Source: an uncultured Collinsella sp.
GTDB taxonomy: Bacteria > Actinomycetota > Coriobacteriia > Coriobacteriales > Coriobacteriaceae
Assembly: GCA_902489945.1 (NCBI GenBank)
Contig: CABUBZ010000030.1
Span: 1 to 23,757, forward strand
Direction: 5' to 3'
Length of the DNA: 23,757 nucleotides
Every line of letters starts with the position of its first letter. The first letter of the stretch is position 1. The position numbers were made by a program, and so were the translations under genes. Below are positions 14,836 to 21,790 of the stretch, in pieces. Below the pieces are notes generated by a model that had not been told where the DNA came from, ran no database searches, and was given only the letters and a program-made list of their open reading frames with translations.

Positions 14836-16911
14836 ATGAGATTCTCGATTATCAGCGAGATCCCCGGCAGGACCCGCCTCCAGATGGCGGGTCCTGTGCC
14901 AGAGAGCGATCTCGATGCGCTTCTAAAGCTTAGCGGCGAAATCGACGGCGTGCGTAAGGTGCGCGTCTACGGCCGCATCGGCCAGATGGCGCTCGAATAC
15001 GACGAGCCGCGACGCGACGCCGTGCTGGCCGCCGTCGGCGCGCTCGATGCTCAGGCCATCGCCGACGCCAAGTCGGGCTATGTGATGCAGCTCGAGCCGC
15101 GCAAGCACAAACTGGTTATGGACCTGGCCACGCTCGTCGGCGCCCACTACGCGCGCCGTTGGTTTTTGCCCACACCGCTGCGTGCCGCCTTTGTCGTCGC
15201 CGGCTACATGGCCTTTTTGCGCGCCGCTCTCCGCGAGCTCGCGCAGCCGCGTCTGACCGTCCCCGTGCTCGATGCGTCAGCCATCGGCATCTCCTTCGTC
15301 AAGCGCGACGTCGACACCGCGGGCCAGACAATGTTCCTACTCAACGTGGGCGAGCTGCTCGAGGACTACACTCGCGCCATGAGCGAAAACGAGCTCATCA
15401 ACTCGCTGCTCGATGTGCCCGACAAGGCGCAAAAGGTTGTCGGCGACACCGAGGTAAGCGTTGCCGCGACCGAGCTCGAGCCCGGCGATTTGGTCGCCGT
15501 GCGCACTGGCATGTCCATTTGCATCGACGGTGTTGTCGAGCAGGGGAGCGCTATGGTCAACCAGGCGACCCTGACCGGCGAGCCGCTGGCCGTCGAGCGC
15601 AGCGTGGGCGACGATGTGTTCGCCGGTACCGTCGTGGAAGACGGCAGCATCTTGGTGCGCGTGCGCGCCAACACGGCGCAGACCAAGCTCCGCTCGATCG
15701 TCTCGCTCGTGCAGACGGCCGATTCGCTCAAGTCCGAGGGCCAGTCGCACATGGAAGACCTCGCCAACAAGATCGTCCCGTGGAACTTCCTGCTCGCGGG
15801 CCTGGTTGCGCTTACCACCCGCAGCCTCATCAAGACCTCGGCGGCACTGATGGTCGACTACTCGTGCGCACTCAAGCTCACGGGTTCCGTCGCCGTCATG
15901 ACTGCCATGAGCGATGCTGCCAAGATGGGTGTTATGGTCAAGGGCGCCAAGTACTTTGAGTCGTTTGCCAAGGCCGACACCATTGTGTTTGATAAGACCG
16001 GCACGCTTACCGAGGCGCAGCCGCGTCTTGCCTGCGTGCTCACCACCGATGGTTGGAGCGAGGACGAGATCCTGCGCCTTTCCGCTTGCTTGGAGGAGCA
16101 TTTTCCGCATCCGGTGGCGCGTGCCGTGGTCAACGCCGCCCGCGAGCGCGGGCTCGAGCACCGCGAGCGCCATGCCGCCGTCGAGTACATCGTGGCGCAC
16201 GGCATCGCTTCGTCCATTGAAGGGCGTCGCGCCATCATCGGTTCCGCGCACTTTGTATTTGAGGATGAGAGCGCGCAGCTCGAGTCCGACATTAAGGAGC
16301 AAATCGAGTCCCAGATGCAGGGGCTGTCGCCGCTGTACCTGGCGGTCGATGGCACCGTTGTGGGCGTACTCGGTATCGAGGACCCGCTTAAGCCCGGGGT
16401 TCGCGAGGCTATCGCCGACTTGCACGCGTTGGGCGTTAAGCACGTGGTCATGCTCACGGGCGACTCGGAGCGCACGGCCGAGCGCATTGCTCGCGAGGCG
16501 GGTGTCGACGAGTTTAAGGCCGAGCTGCTGCCCGAGGACAAGTACGCGTATGTTGAGCGCATTAAGGGCGAGGGGCGCCACGTTGCCATGGTGGGCGACG
16601 GCGTCAACGATTCGCCGGCACTCGGTTTGGCCGACGTGGGGCTGGCAATGGGCGGTGGAAGCGACATCGCCAAGGAGGTCGCCGATATCATCCTGACCGA
16701 TACAGATCTCGCCGCGATCGTGCGCCTGCGCCGCATGAGTCAGGGGCTTATCGACCGTCTGACGAGTTCGTATTCCAAGGTGATGCTCACCAACTCGGTG
16801 CTGTTGGCATTGGGTATTACCGGCATGATTACTCCGCAGGCGTCGTCGCTGCTGCACAACGGCTCAACGATCGCCTACAGCCTGGGCAACGCAAAGGCTT
16901 ACCTGCGCTAG
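14836..16911 (+). CDS. P1B-type metal ATPase with SCA motif (FezB/P1B-6-like)
   Basis: 691 residues. The N-terminus carries an HMA_2-like domain with IPGRTRL (9-15) and no CxxC. The actuator loop TGE is at 247-249, the phosphorylated D386 is in DKTGTLT, the HP motif is in FPHPVARAV, and GDGVNDSPAL is the hinge. The membrane-4 site that is CPC, CPH, SPC or TPC in common heavy-metal pumps reads DYSCALK (341-347): Ser-Cys-Ala, no proline, then Lys. This, with PGRxR and the small partner, resembles the P1B-6 group to which ferrosome FezB belongs, rather than copper or zinc exporters. The start at 14836 has only a weak AGG site, so coupling to the upstream gene is likely. Confidence 0.88.
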   Translation: MRFSIISEIPGRTRLQMAGPVPESDLDALLKLSGEIDGVRKVRVYGRIGQMALEYDEPRRDAVLAAVGALDAQAIADAKSGYVMQLEPRKHKLVMDLATLVGAHYARRWFLPTPLRAAFVVAGYMAFLRAALRELAQPRLTVPVLDASAIGISFVKRDVDTAGQTMFLLNVGELLEDYTRAMSENELINSLLDVPDKAQKVVGDTEVSVAATELEPGDLVAVRTGMSICIDGVVEQGSAMVNQATLTGEPLAVERSVGDDVFAGTVVEDGSILVRVRANTAQTKLRSIVSLVQTADSLKSEGQSHMEDLANKIVPWNFLLAGLVALTTRSLIKTSAALMVDYSCALKLTGSVAVMTAMSDAAKMGVMVKGAKYFESFAKADTIVFDKTGTLTEAQPRLACVLTTDGWSEDEILRLSACLEEHFPHPVARAVVNAARERGLEHRERHAAVEYIVAHGIASSIEGRRAIIGSAHFVFEDESAQLESDIKEQIESQMQGLSPLYLAVDGTVVGVLGIEDPLKPGVREAIADLHALGVKHVVMLTGDSERTAERIAREAGVDEFKAELLPEDKYAYVERIKGEGRHVAMVGDGVNDSPALGLADVGLAMGGGSDIAKEVADIILTDTDLAAIVRLRRMSQGLIDRLTSSYSKVMLTNSVLLALGITGMITPQASSLLHNGSTIAYSLGNAKAYLR

Positions 16912-16935
16912 CGGACGTGTTCGCCCACGTTATCT

Positions 16936-16983
16936 GGCCTGCGCCCAGACGGCATCGGTGTCGTCCGGACGCAGGCCTTTTGC
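16936..16983 (+). terminator. Terminator of the P-ATPase operon
   Basis: GGCCTGCGCCCAGAC (16936-16950) pairs with GTCCGGACGCAGGCC (16963-16977) with two mismatches, followed by TTTTGC. It starts 25 bases after the stop. Confidence 0.85.
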
Positions 16984-16985
16984 AT

Positions 16986-17032
16986 TTGACCATTTGCTAG
17001 CTTCTCTATATAGTGTTGCTAGCGGTGCTAGC
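16986..17032 (+). promoter_or_regulatory. Toxin-antitoxin promoter with three GCTAGC operator sites
   Basis: TTGACC (16986-16991), a 17-base spacer and TATAGT (17009-17014) form a good promoter. The palindromic hexamer GCTAGC occurs at 16996, 17018 and 17027. One copy lies between -35 and -10, and two sit just downstream of -10, the last within the longer palindrome TGCTAGCA. This is the pattern of cooperative autorepression by an antitoxin or the antitoxin-toxin complex. Confidence 0.75.
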
Positions 17033-17054
17033 ATTTGAAGGGAGCGGGATCAAC

Positions 17055-17408
17055 GTGGGTGCTGTTAGCGGCATGGCGCAGGTGAACGTTCGCGTGGATC
17101 GCCAGGTCAAGGACCATGCGGAGGAAGCGTTGCGGCTTTCGGACAGATCACTGCCCGAGCTTATCAAAAAGGTCGTGGCCAAGGTCGCGCAGGGCGGCGG
17201 GCGGTGCGAGGAAGTGCTTGCGGCCGTCGACGACCGGCAACAGACCGTCGCGCACGATACTCCGTTCGCCGCGTCGTGGGCAGCGGCAGACCGGCTTTAT
17301 GCAGATTTGGGCATCGCTGCGTCGCCCGTATCCGACGATCGCGATTGGGACACAATCTATTCCGAAGCCATGGACGAGCGCTATCGCCAAAAGGGGATGA
17401 TCCTGTGA
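17055..17408 (+). CDS. RelB/DinJ-like antitoxin
   Basis: 117 residues from GTG 17055, chosen because AAGGGAGCGG (17038-17047) is correctly spaced; ATG 17073 lacks a site. The N-terminal MAQVNVRVDRQVKDHAEEAL is the ribbon-helix-helix pattern of RelB/DinJ antitoxins, which bind DNA as dimers through the strand. The C-terminal region (DWDTIYSEAMDERYRQKGMIL) would wrap and inhibit the toxin. The last four bases overlap the toxin start (GTGA), so the two are translationally coupled. RelB-like antitoxins usually go with RelE-fold toxins; here the partner is a PIN protein. Confidence 0.8.
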   Translation: MGAVSGMAQVNVRVDRQVKDHAEEALRLSDRSLPELIKKVVAKVAQGGGRCEEVLAAVDDRQQTVAHDTPFAASWAAADRLYADLGIAASPVSDDRDWDTIYSEAMDERYRQKGMIL

Positions 17409-17920
17409 GCGGAGCCCCTCTCAAGATCATGGTGGACGCCAACGTATGGGTTGATTCGTTTTGTGTTGACCATGCCGAGTCGCTTGCCGCGCGTGCGTTT
17501 ATTGGGCAGGCGACGGAGGCGGGGGCATCGCTGTTCTTTCCGGTGCATATCGCTAAGGACGTACTGTACGTTGTCCAACACGAGCTGAAGCGTGGCGTTC
17601 TTGCCAGCGGGGGAGCGCTCGACGAGGCTTCTGCCCGCGCGATTGGCGATGCGGCGCTGGCGTTTGTTCGGAATATGACCGAAAACGCTACGGCCGTGGG
17701 TGCAGATGCGTCGGACCTTTGGCTGGCCGACAAATACTTAGCGCTCCATCGCGATTACGAGGACAACTTGGTGCTCGCCGCGTGCAAGCGCGCGCAGGTC
17801 GATTACTTGGTGACCAACGATCGTAAGCTGCTCGAACATGCCGATCTTGCAGCAAAGACCCCGCACCAAATGATGCCGATTCTTGCTTTGGCCGAACGTG
17901 GCGGCGCGGCTATCGGTTGA
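17405..17920 (+). CDS. PIN-domain ribonuclease toxin
   Basis: 171 residues from the GTG at 17405, which overlaps the antitoxin stop as GTGA and has AAAAGGGG upstream. A much longer open frame from 17204 lies within the antitoxin gene and is not the start. PIN features: KIMVDANVWVDSF with the first metal-binding Asp (D11), the central acidic helix region, and the closing HRDYEDNLVLAACKRAQVDYLVTND with two more aspartates. The fold coordinates Mg/Mn and cuts RNA. The conserved mid-domain Glu is not obvious; IAKDVLYVVQHEL offers D or E. As part of a toxin-antitoxin pair it would limit growth when freed. Confidence 0.85.
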   Translation: MSGAPLKIMVDANVWVDSFCVDHAESLAARAFIGQATEAGASLFFPVHIAKDVLYVVQHELKRGVLASGGALDEASARAIGDAALAFVRNMTENATAVGADASDLWLADKYLALHRDYEDNLVLAACKRAQVDYLVTNDRKLLEHADLAAKTPHQMMPILALAERGGAAIG

Positions 17921-17932
17921 CGCGAACTGTTT

Positions 17933-17969
17933 GCGGGCCTCTTGGACGACGATGCGCCAAGGGGCCCGC
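17933..17969. terminator. Hairpin between the convergent toxin and unknown gene
   Basis: GCGGGCCTCTTGG and CCAAGGGGCCCGC form a 13-bp stem with one G-U pair, starting 12 bases after the toxin stop and ending 9 bases from the stop of the minus-strand gene. It probably acts for both directions. Confidence 0.7.
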
Positions 17970-17978
17970 GTCTGATAT

Positions 17979-18413
17979 TTACAAAAGCGCGGCCTTGATG
18001 ACGGGAGCTTCGGCGAGCTTTTCGGCAGCCTTTTCGTCGGAATCGTTTAGTGCTGCCAGGCTTCGGTAGACCCACTCGTTGACCTGGGTGTTCTTGACGC
18101 CTGCAGTCTGCATAAGGGCGCCTACCTCGCGGATTGCTGCGAGCAGATCGGCTTTGGGACCCGCGAGCTCGACCTCGATGCCGTGGTAGGCGGCCACGCC
18201 GCGGTTCTCGCTCACGTGGTCGATAAAGCCCTCGACGGTCTCAAGCTGCTGGGCGAGAGCTGCATCATCGTCAGCGTCCAGCGCAACAAGGGCGTTCGAA
18301 ACCGTGAGGGCGGGATGTCCGCAGGGGACAAAGCCTTCGATGACATCCATAGCTTCGGTAATGGTTGAACCCAGACCTGCGAGGGCATTGACGAGTTGCT
18401 GCTTGGTATCCAT
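17979..18413 (-). CDS. Conserved-looking hypothetical protein, 144 residues
   Basis: I do not recognise a family. The ATG at 18413 is preceded by AAAGGA. The product is soluble, mostly helical and acidic, with no signal peptide or membrane segment. Noticeable patterns are TITEAMDVIEGFVPCGHPALTVSNALVAL near the N-terminus and a repeated Ala/Leu/Asp character. It faces away from ssrA and is convergent with the toxin gene. A minus-strand -10-like TATATT (complement of 18450-18455) could drive it. Confidence 0.75.
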   Translation of the reverse strand: MDTKQQLVNALAGLGSTITEAMDVIEGFVPCGHPALTVSNALVALDADDDAALAQQLETVEGFIDHVSENRGVAAYHGIEVELAGPKADLLAAIREVGALMQTAGVKNTQVNEWVYRSLAALNDSDEKAAEKLAEAPVIKAALL

Positions 18414-18548
18414 AACGGTCCTTTCGACGGGTCAATTTTGCTTGGCGAAAATATACGTGACGCGATCGGTAGCAAAAGTGCGAAGTGCGGAGCACATTGG
18501 GGTCTTCACAGCTCGTGCATAGAACAGCTGTCTGCCTTTAGAACGTGG

Positions 18549-18652
18549 TAAGATAGCTATCCACGAGCGGGGTTCACCCCGCGTGTTCCTTGAAAAGTCG
18601 ACGGTTATCGGGTGTTTGCAGACCCGATACCATCCAGACTTTCCCAACATTC
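18549..18652 (+). promoter_or_regulatory. ssrA promoter region and leader hairpin
   Basis: TAAGAT at 18549-18554 is the best -10 candidate; no clear -35 is present. Between it and the mature tmRNA is the hairpin GCGGGG-TTCA-CCCCGC (18567-18582), flanked by CAC/GTG that can lengthen it. If transcription starts near 18561, the precursor has a 5' leader of about 90 nt, removed by RNase P. Confidence 0.45.
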
Positions 18653-19016
18653 GGGGGCGACTGGTTTCGACACGATAGCTCTGAGAGAGGAAGCAAGCCG
18701 AGGTCTCCTCGCCTCGTTAAACAGGGGTACCGTCAAATTGAATTGACAACAACTCTTCTTTTGAGCCTATGGCTCTCGCTGCTTAGTTTATAGCGGCGCG
18801 TCAACCCGGTGATTTCCCCGACACCGGCGCGACGTCATGTTAGGGGAATGCTCCTGCGCACGTAATCGGTATGGCGCAGGCTAAGACCGAACCGGTTAGG
18901 ACGCCGCGAGCGTGTCGCTGCGCGCAAAGCGTCCGAGACTAAACCAGCGACTGAGCTTGGAGATGCCAATCAGGGGGCTTTCGTGGACCGGAGTTCGATT
19001 CTCCGCGCCTCCACCA
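18653..19016 (+). ncRNA. ssrA: tmRNA (transfer-messenger RNA)
   Basis: Rescues stalled ribosomes and tags the unfinished protein for degradation. The 5' GGGGGCGACTGGTTTCGAC is a tmRNA signature. It pairs with CGCCTCC before the encoded ACCA at 19013-19016. The T-arm GGAGTTCGATTCTCC is intact. The tag frame (18745-18786) reads DNNSSFEPMALAA then TAG; the ALAA ending is the usual protease degron. The exact resume codon is uncertain. About 364 nt, one-piece form. The 3' end is a favoured integration site for mobile elements, relevant to the partial copies just downstream. Confidence 0.97.
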
Positions 19017-19026
19017 ATAGTTACAG

Positions 19027-19057
19027 GCAGGTAGAGAAGTGTCTCTACCTGCTTTTT
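19027..19057 (+). terminator. tmRNA terminator
   Basis: GCAGGTAGAGA-AGTG-TCTCTACCTGC is a perfect 11-bp stem followed by TTTTT, 10 bases after the CCA end. Confidence 0.95.
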
Positions 19058-19072
19058 ATTACTTACAGATAT

Positions 19073-19118
19073 CGCGGAGAATCGAACTCTATGCAGGGCG
19101 CGAGCGTTAAACAAACGC
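19073..19118. repeat. Direct repeat A; starts with an inverted copy of the ssrA 3' end
   Basis: The first 17 bases, CGCGGAGAATCGAACTC (19073-19089), are the exact reverse complement of the tmRNA T-arm/acceptor segment 18991-19007. The 46-base unit recurs at 19283 with about 42 matches. Confidence 0.85.
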
Positions 19119-19205
19119 GGAGCGTTTGTAGCCCGCGGGCGAGGACGCCGGCAGGCGGCCGAAGCCGGTGCGGATTTGCGAAGCAAAGACGCGGATTCTC
19201 CGCGC
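19110..19205. other. Hairpin-dense GC-rich block
   Basis: Short stems follow one another: ACAAACGC-GGA-GCGTTTGT, GCCCGCGGGC, GCCGGC...GCCGG, TTTGC-GAA-GCAAA, and GCGGA-TTC-TCCGC. The last piece, GATTCTCCGCGC (19194-19205), repeats tmRNA 3' sequence in direct orientation and is complementary to the start of repeat A, closing a unit of about 132 bases. No reading frame here is convincing. Confidence 0.6.
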
Positions 19206-19282
19206 AAAGCCCCAGCCCAAAACAGATGCGATGTTTATTGGGTTGCAGCTTGCCTTGCCTTGCATCAAAGGAACACCAGACT

Positions 19283-19328
19283 CGCGGAGAATCGAACTCT
19301 GTGCAGGGCGCGGGCGTTAAGAAAACGC
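19283..19328. repeat. Direct repeat B; second inverted copy of the ssrA 3' end
   Basis: CGCGGAGAATCGAACTC recurs exactly at 19283-19299, followed by the same GCAGGGCGCG-GCGTTAA context as repeat A. After about 46 bases similarity stops and the tandem hairpin array begins. Confidence 0.85.
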
Positions 19329-19344
19329 CGCGGCAACGCAGAGT

Positions 19345-19671
19345 GGGACGCGCTTTCCTAACTGTCGTCCAACGGAAAATGCGTCCCGGAATATCGGCTC
19401 AGACTGGGACGTAGTTTCCGGATGACGCCTCAAGCGGAAGCTACGTCCCGGAATCGAGCGGTAGAGCGGGACATGCTTTCCCGATGGCTGCTCAAACGGA
19501 AAACGCGTCCCGGAATCGACGCTCAGAATGGGATGCATTTTCCTGATGAGCTGCTGGCGGAAAGTTCATCCCGGAATTCGCACTCAGAACGGGACACGCT
19601 TTCCCGATGGCCGCCCAAGCGGAAACTGCATCCCAGAATTCGCGCTCAAAACGGGACACGCTTTCCGTCCC
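19345..19671. repeat. Tandem array of five and a half hairpin repeats, period 61-62 bp
   Basis: Units begin with GGGA at 19345, 19406, 19468, 19530, 19591 and 19653. Each has a left arm like GGGACGCGCTTTCC, an unpaired centre of about 13 bases, a right arm like GGAAAACGCGTCCC, then GGAAT and a spacer ending CTCA or GTA before GA. The second unit folds into a near-perfect 15-bp stem; in others the variable bases partly covary. The last unit is cut after its left arm. The period is not a multiple of three, and open frames across it do not repeat in protein sequence, so it is non-coding. It resembles REP/BIME-type palindromic arrays. Confidence 0.88.
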
Positions 19672-19753
19672 ACCTCCTCAACTCCAAAACCCATGCGCCC
19701 TCCATCCCAAAACTGGGTAGAAGAAGGCCAAAACGCAATCGCAGGAGGTCGAT

Positions 19754-20632
19754 ATGACTGCAGAAGATAAGGCAAAGAACGCCGGCAAGGTCGCGCTCGT
19801 CCTGGAGGGCGGCAGCTTCCGCGGGCAATTTACCGCGGGCGTGCTCGATGTTCTCATGGAGGCCGGCGTCGAGATTCCGGCTGTCTACGGTGTATCGGCC
19901 GGTGCCCTCAACGGCGTGAACTACAAGTCGCACCAGATCGGCCGTGCCAACCGCATCAACCTGGCTTTCTGCAACGACAGCCGCTTCATGGGCGCCGCAT
20001 CGTTTGCGTCCACGGGCTCCATTGTGGGTTACGACTTTATCTTCAATGATGTCCAGGACCGCCTGGATCCCTTTGACAACGAGACGTTCGACGCGAGCCC
20101 CATCGAGATGTACGCCGTCGCGACGGACATGCTCTTTGGAACCGCCACGTACCTCCCGGTCAAAAGCGCCGTGCTCGATCTCGATGCCGTGCGCGCCTCG
20201 ACCTCGTTGCCGCTGGTGACGCCGTCAGTCGAGATTGACGGGCACAAATACGTCGACGGCGGCGTAGCCGATTCGATCCCCATCGAGCACGTGCTGGAGG
20301 AGGCGGGCTTCGATCGCGCGGTTGTCATTGTCACGCAGGACCGCTCGTACGAGAAAAAGCCCTACGAGTTTATGCCTGCCGCGCGTGCGCGTTATGCCGA
20401 CTACCCCTATCTGCTCGAGTCTATCGAGACGCGCCACGACCGTTACAACATCCAGCGCATGCACCTGTGGAAGTATGAGCGCGAGGGTCGTGCGCTGGTC
20501 GTCGCTCCGCAAAAGCCAGTCGAGGTCGGCCACGTTGAGCACGATTCGGCAAAGCTATTGGACCTGTATATCCAAGGCCGCCAGGAGGCAAAACGCCTGC
20601 TCGCGGAAATCCAAGAGTTCGTTGAACGCTAA
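19754..20632 (+). CDS. Patatin-like phospholipase (acyl hydrolase)
   Basis: 292 residues. The patatin fold hydrolyses ester bonds of lipids with a Ser-Asp dyad. Visible are the oxyanion glycine motif LEGGSFRGQF (17-26), the nucleophile S48 in GVSAG (46-50), and the catalytic Asp in YVDGG (D168). It is similar in size and pattern to YjjU-type bacterial patatins, with no signal peptide, so probably cytosolic or membrane-peripheral. ATG 19754 follows AGGAGG at 19742-19747. It is a single gene; the 5' flank is the hairpin array. Substrate unknown. Confidence 0.92.
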   Translation: MTAEDKAKNAGKVALVLEGGSFRGQFTAGVLDVLMEAGVEIPAVYGVSAGALNGVNYKSHQIGRANRINLAFCNDSRFMGAASFASTGSIVGYDFIFNDVQDRLDPFDNETFDASPIEMYAVATDMLFGTATYLPVKSAVLDLDAVRASTSLPLVTPSVEIDGHKYVDGGVADSIPIEHVLEEAGFDRAVVIVTQDRSYEKKPYEFMPAARARYADYPYLLESIETRHDRYNIQRMHLWKYEREGRALVVAPQKPVEVGHVEHDSAKLLDLYIQGRQEAKRLLAEIQEFVER

Positions 20633-20731
20633 CGACAGCGAACTATCAAAAAATGACAACAGCTAAAGAGCTGGAAAATCACGGCTCGTGGATGACATGT
20701 GCAGAAACTCTGGTCGGAGCCAAAATACCTG

Positions 20732-20825
20732 TTGACTCGTACGGCGAGCGGGGTAATATGGACGGGTTACTTGCAGAGCCCCGTGAATCTCTGTAACAAC
20801 ACGTACTGTACATGGAGGAGTCTAA
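20732..20825 (+). promoter_or_regulatory. rplM-rpsI promoter and leader
   Basis: TTGACT (20732-20737), a 16-base spacer, TAATAT (20754-20759). The leader contains TTGCAGAG and CTCTGTAA, which pair with one G-U around a 10-base loop, then the ribosome site GGAGGAG (20814-20820). Ribosomal-protein leaders often bind their own product; this hairpin is a candidate for L13 feedback, without proof. 20633-20731 holds nothing I can name. Confidence 0.65.
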
Positions 20826-21269
20826 GTGATTTCGAAATCGACTCATTACGCCAAGCAGGGCGAGGTCCAGCGCAACTGGGTTCTCGTCGACGCCGATGGT
20901 GCTGTCCTGGGCCGTCTTGCCACCCAGATCGCAATGATCCTGCGCGGTAAGAACAAGCCCCAGTTCACGCCCAACAGCGACTGCGGCGACTTCGTTGTCG
21001 TCATCAACGCCGATAAGGTCCAGCTTACCGGTAACAAGGCCGACACGAAGACCTATTATCGCCACAGCGGCTACAACGGCGGCCTCAAGGCTGAGAGCTT
21101 TCGCCAGGCTATGGAGAAGCACCCGGAGAAGGTCATCGAGCGCGCCGTTCGCGGTATGCTGCCCAAGACCACCCTCGGCCGTGCCCAGATGACCAAGCTT
21201 AAGGTCTACGCTGGTGCCGAGCATCCGCATGCTGCCCAGAACCCCACGAAGATTGAGCTGGAGGCTTAA
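20826..21269 (+). CDS. rplM: 50S ribosomal protein L13
   Basis: 147 residues, the normal length for L13, an early-assembly protein of the large subunit. The family patterns WVLVDADGAVLGRLATQIAMIL, NADKVQLTGNKADTKTYYRHSGYNGGLK and HPEKVIERAVRGMLPKTTLGR are all present. The GTG start at 20826 has a strong GGAGGAG five bases upstream. It is co-transcribed with rpsI two bases downstream, as in most bacteria. Confidence 0.98.
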   Translation: MISKSTHYAKQGEVQRNWVLVDADGAVLGRLATQIAMILRGKNKPQFTPNSDCGDFVVVINADKVQLTGNKADTKTYYRHSGYNGGLKAESFRQAMEKHPEKVIERAVRGMLPKTTLGRAQMTKLKVYAGAEHPHAAQNPTKIELEA

Positions 21270-21271
21270 AG

Positions 21272-21667
<396 letters not shown>

Positions 21668-21697
21668 GGTTTTATCTCCTTTCGAGATACAATGTAC

Positions 21698-21741
21698 AAG
21701 CGGGGCCTGCCGATTCCTCGGCGGGTCCCGCTTTTCTTTTT
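21698..21741 (+). terminator. rplM-rpsI terminator
   Basis: AAGCGGGGCCTGCCGA and TCGGCGGGTCCCGCTT form a stem of 16 positions with two imperfect pairs and a TTCC loop, followed by TTCTTTTT, 30 bases after the rpsI stop. Confidence 0.92.
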
Positions 21742-21790
21742 CGACTAGGGTGGGCGGTTGCATATCGCCTACTAGGGAAGGAGCGATCCT

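Noticed and set aside
15337..16857. 506-codon minus-strand frame over the P-ATPase
   Set aside because: Same codon-bias artefact; no family pattern.
17204..17404. Longer N-terminus for the PIN toxin
   Set aside because: This part is an alternative frame of the antitoxin gene; the overlapping GTG at 17405 with its ribosome site is the natural start.
19073..19299. A second tmRNA or tRNA gene
   Set aside because: Only 17-base fragments of the T-arm/acceptor are present, in inverted orientation, without the rest of the fold.
19345..19671. CRISPR array
   Set aside because: No constant repeat alternates with unique spacers; both arms and loops vary, and no cas genes are seen.
19422..19757. 111-residue ORF across the hairpin array
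   Set aside because: The 61-62-bp period shifts frame in each unit, there is no ribosome site, and it ends in the patatin ribosome site.
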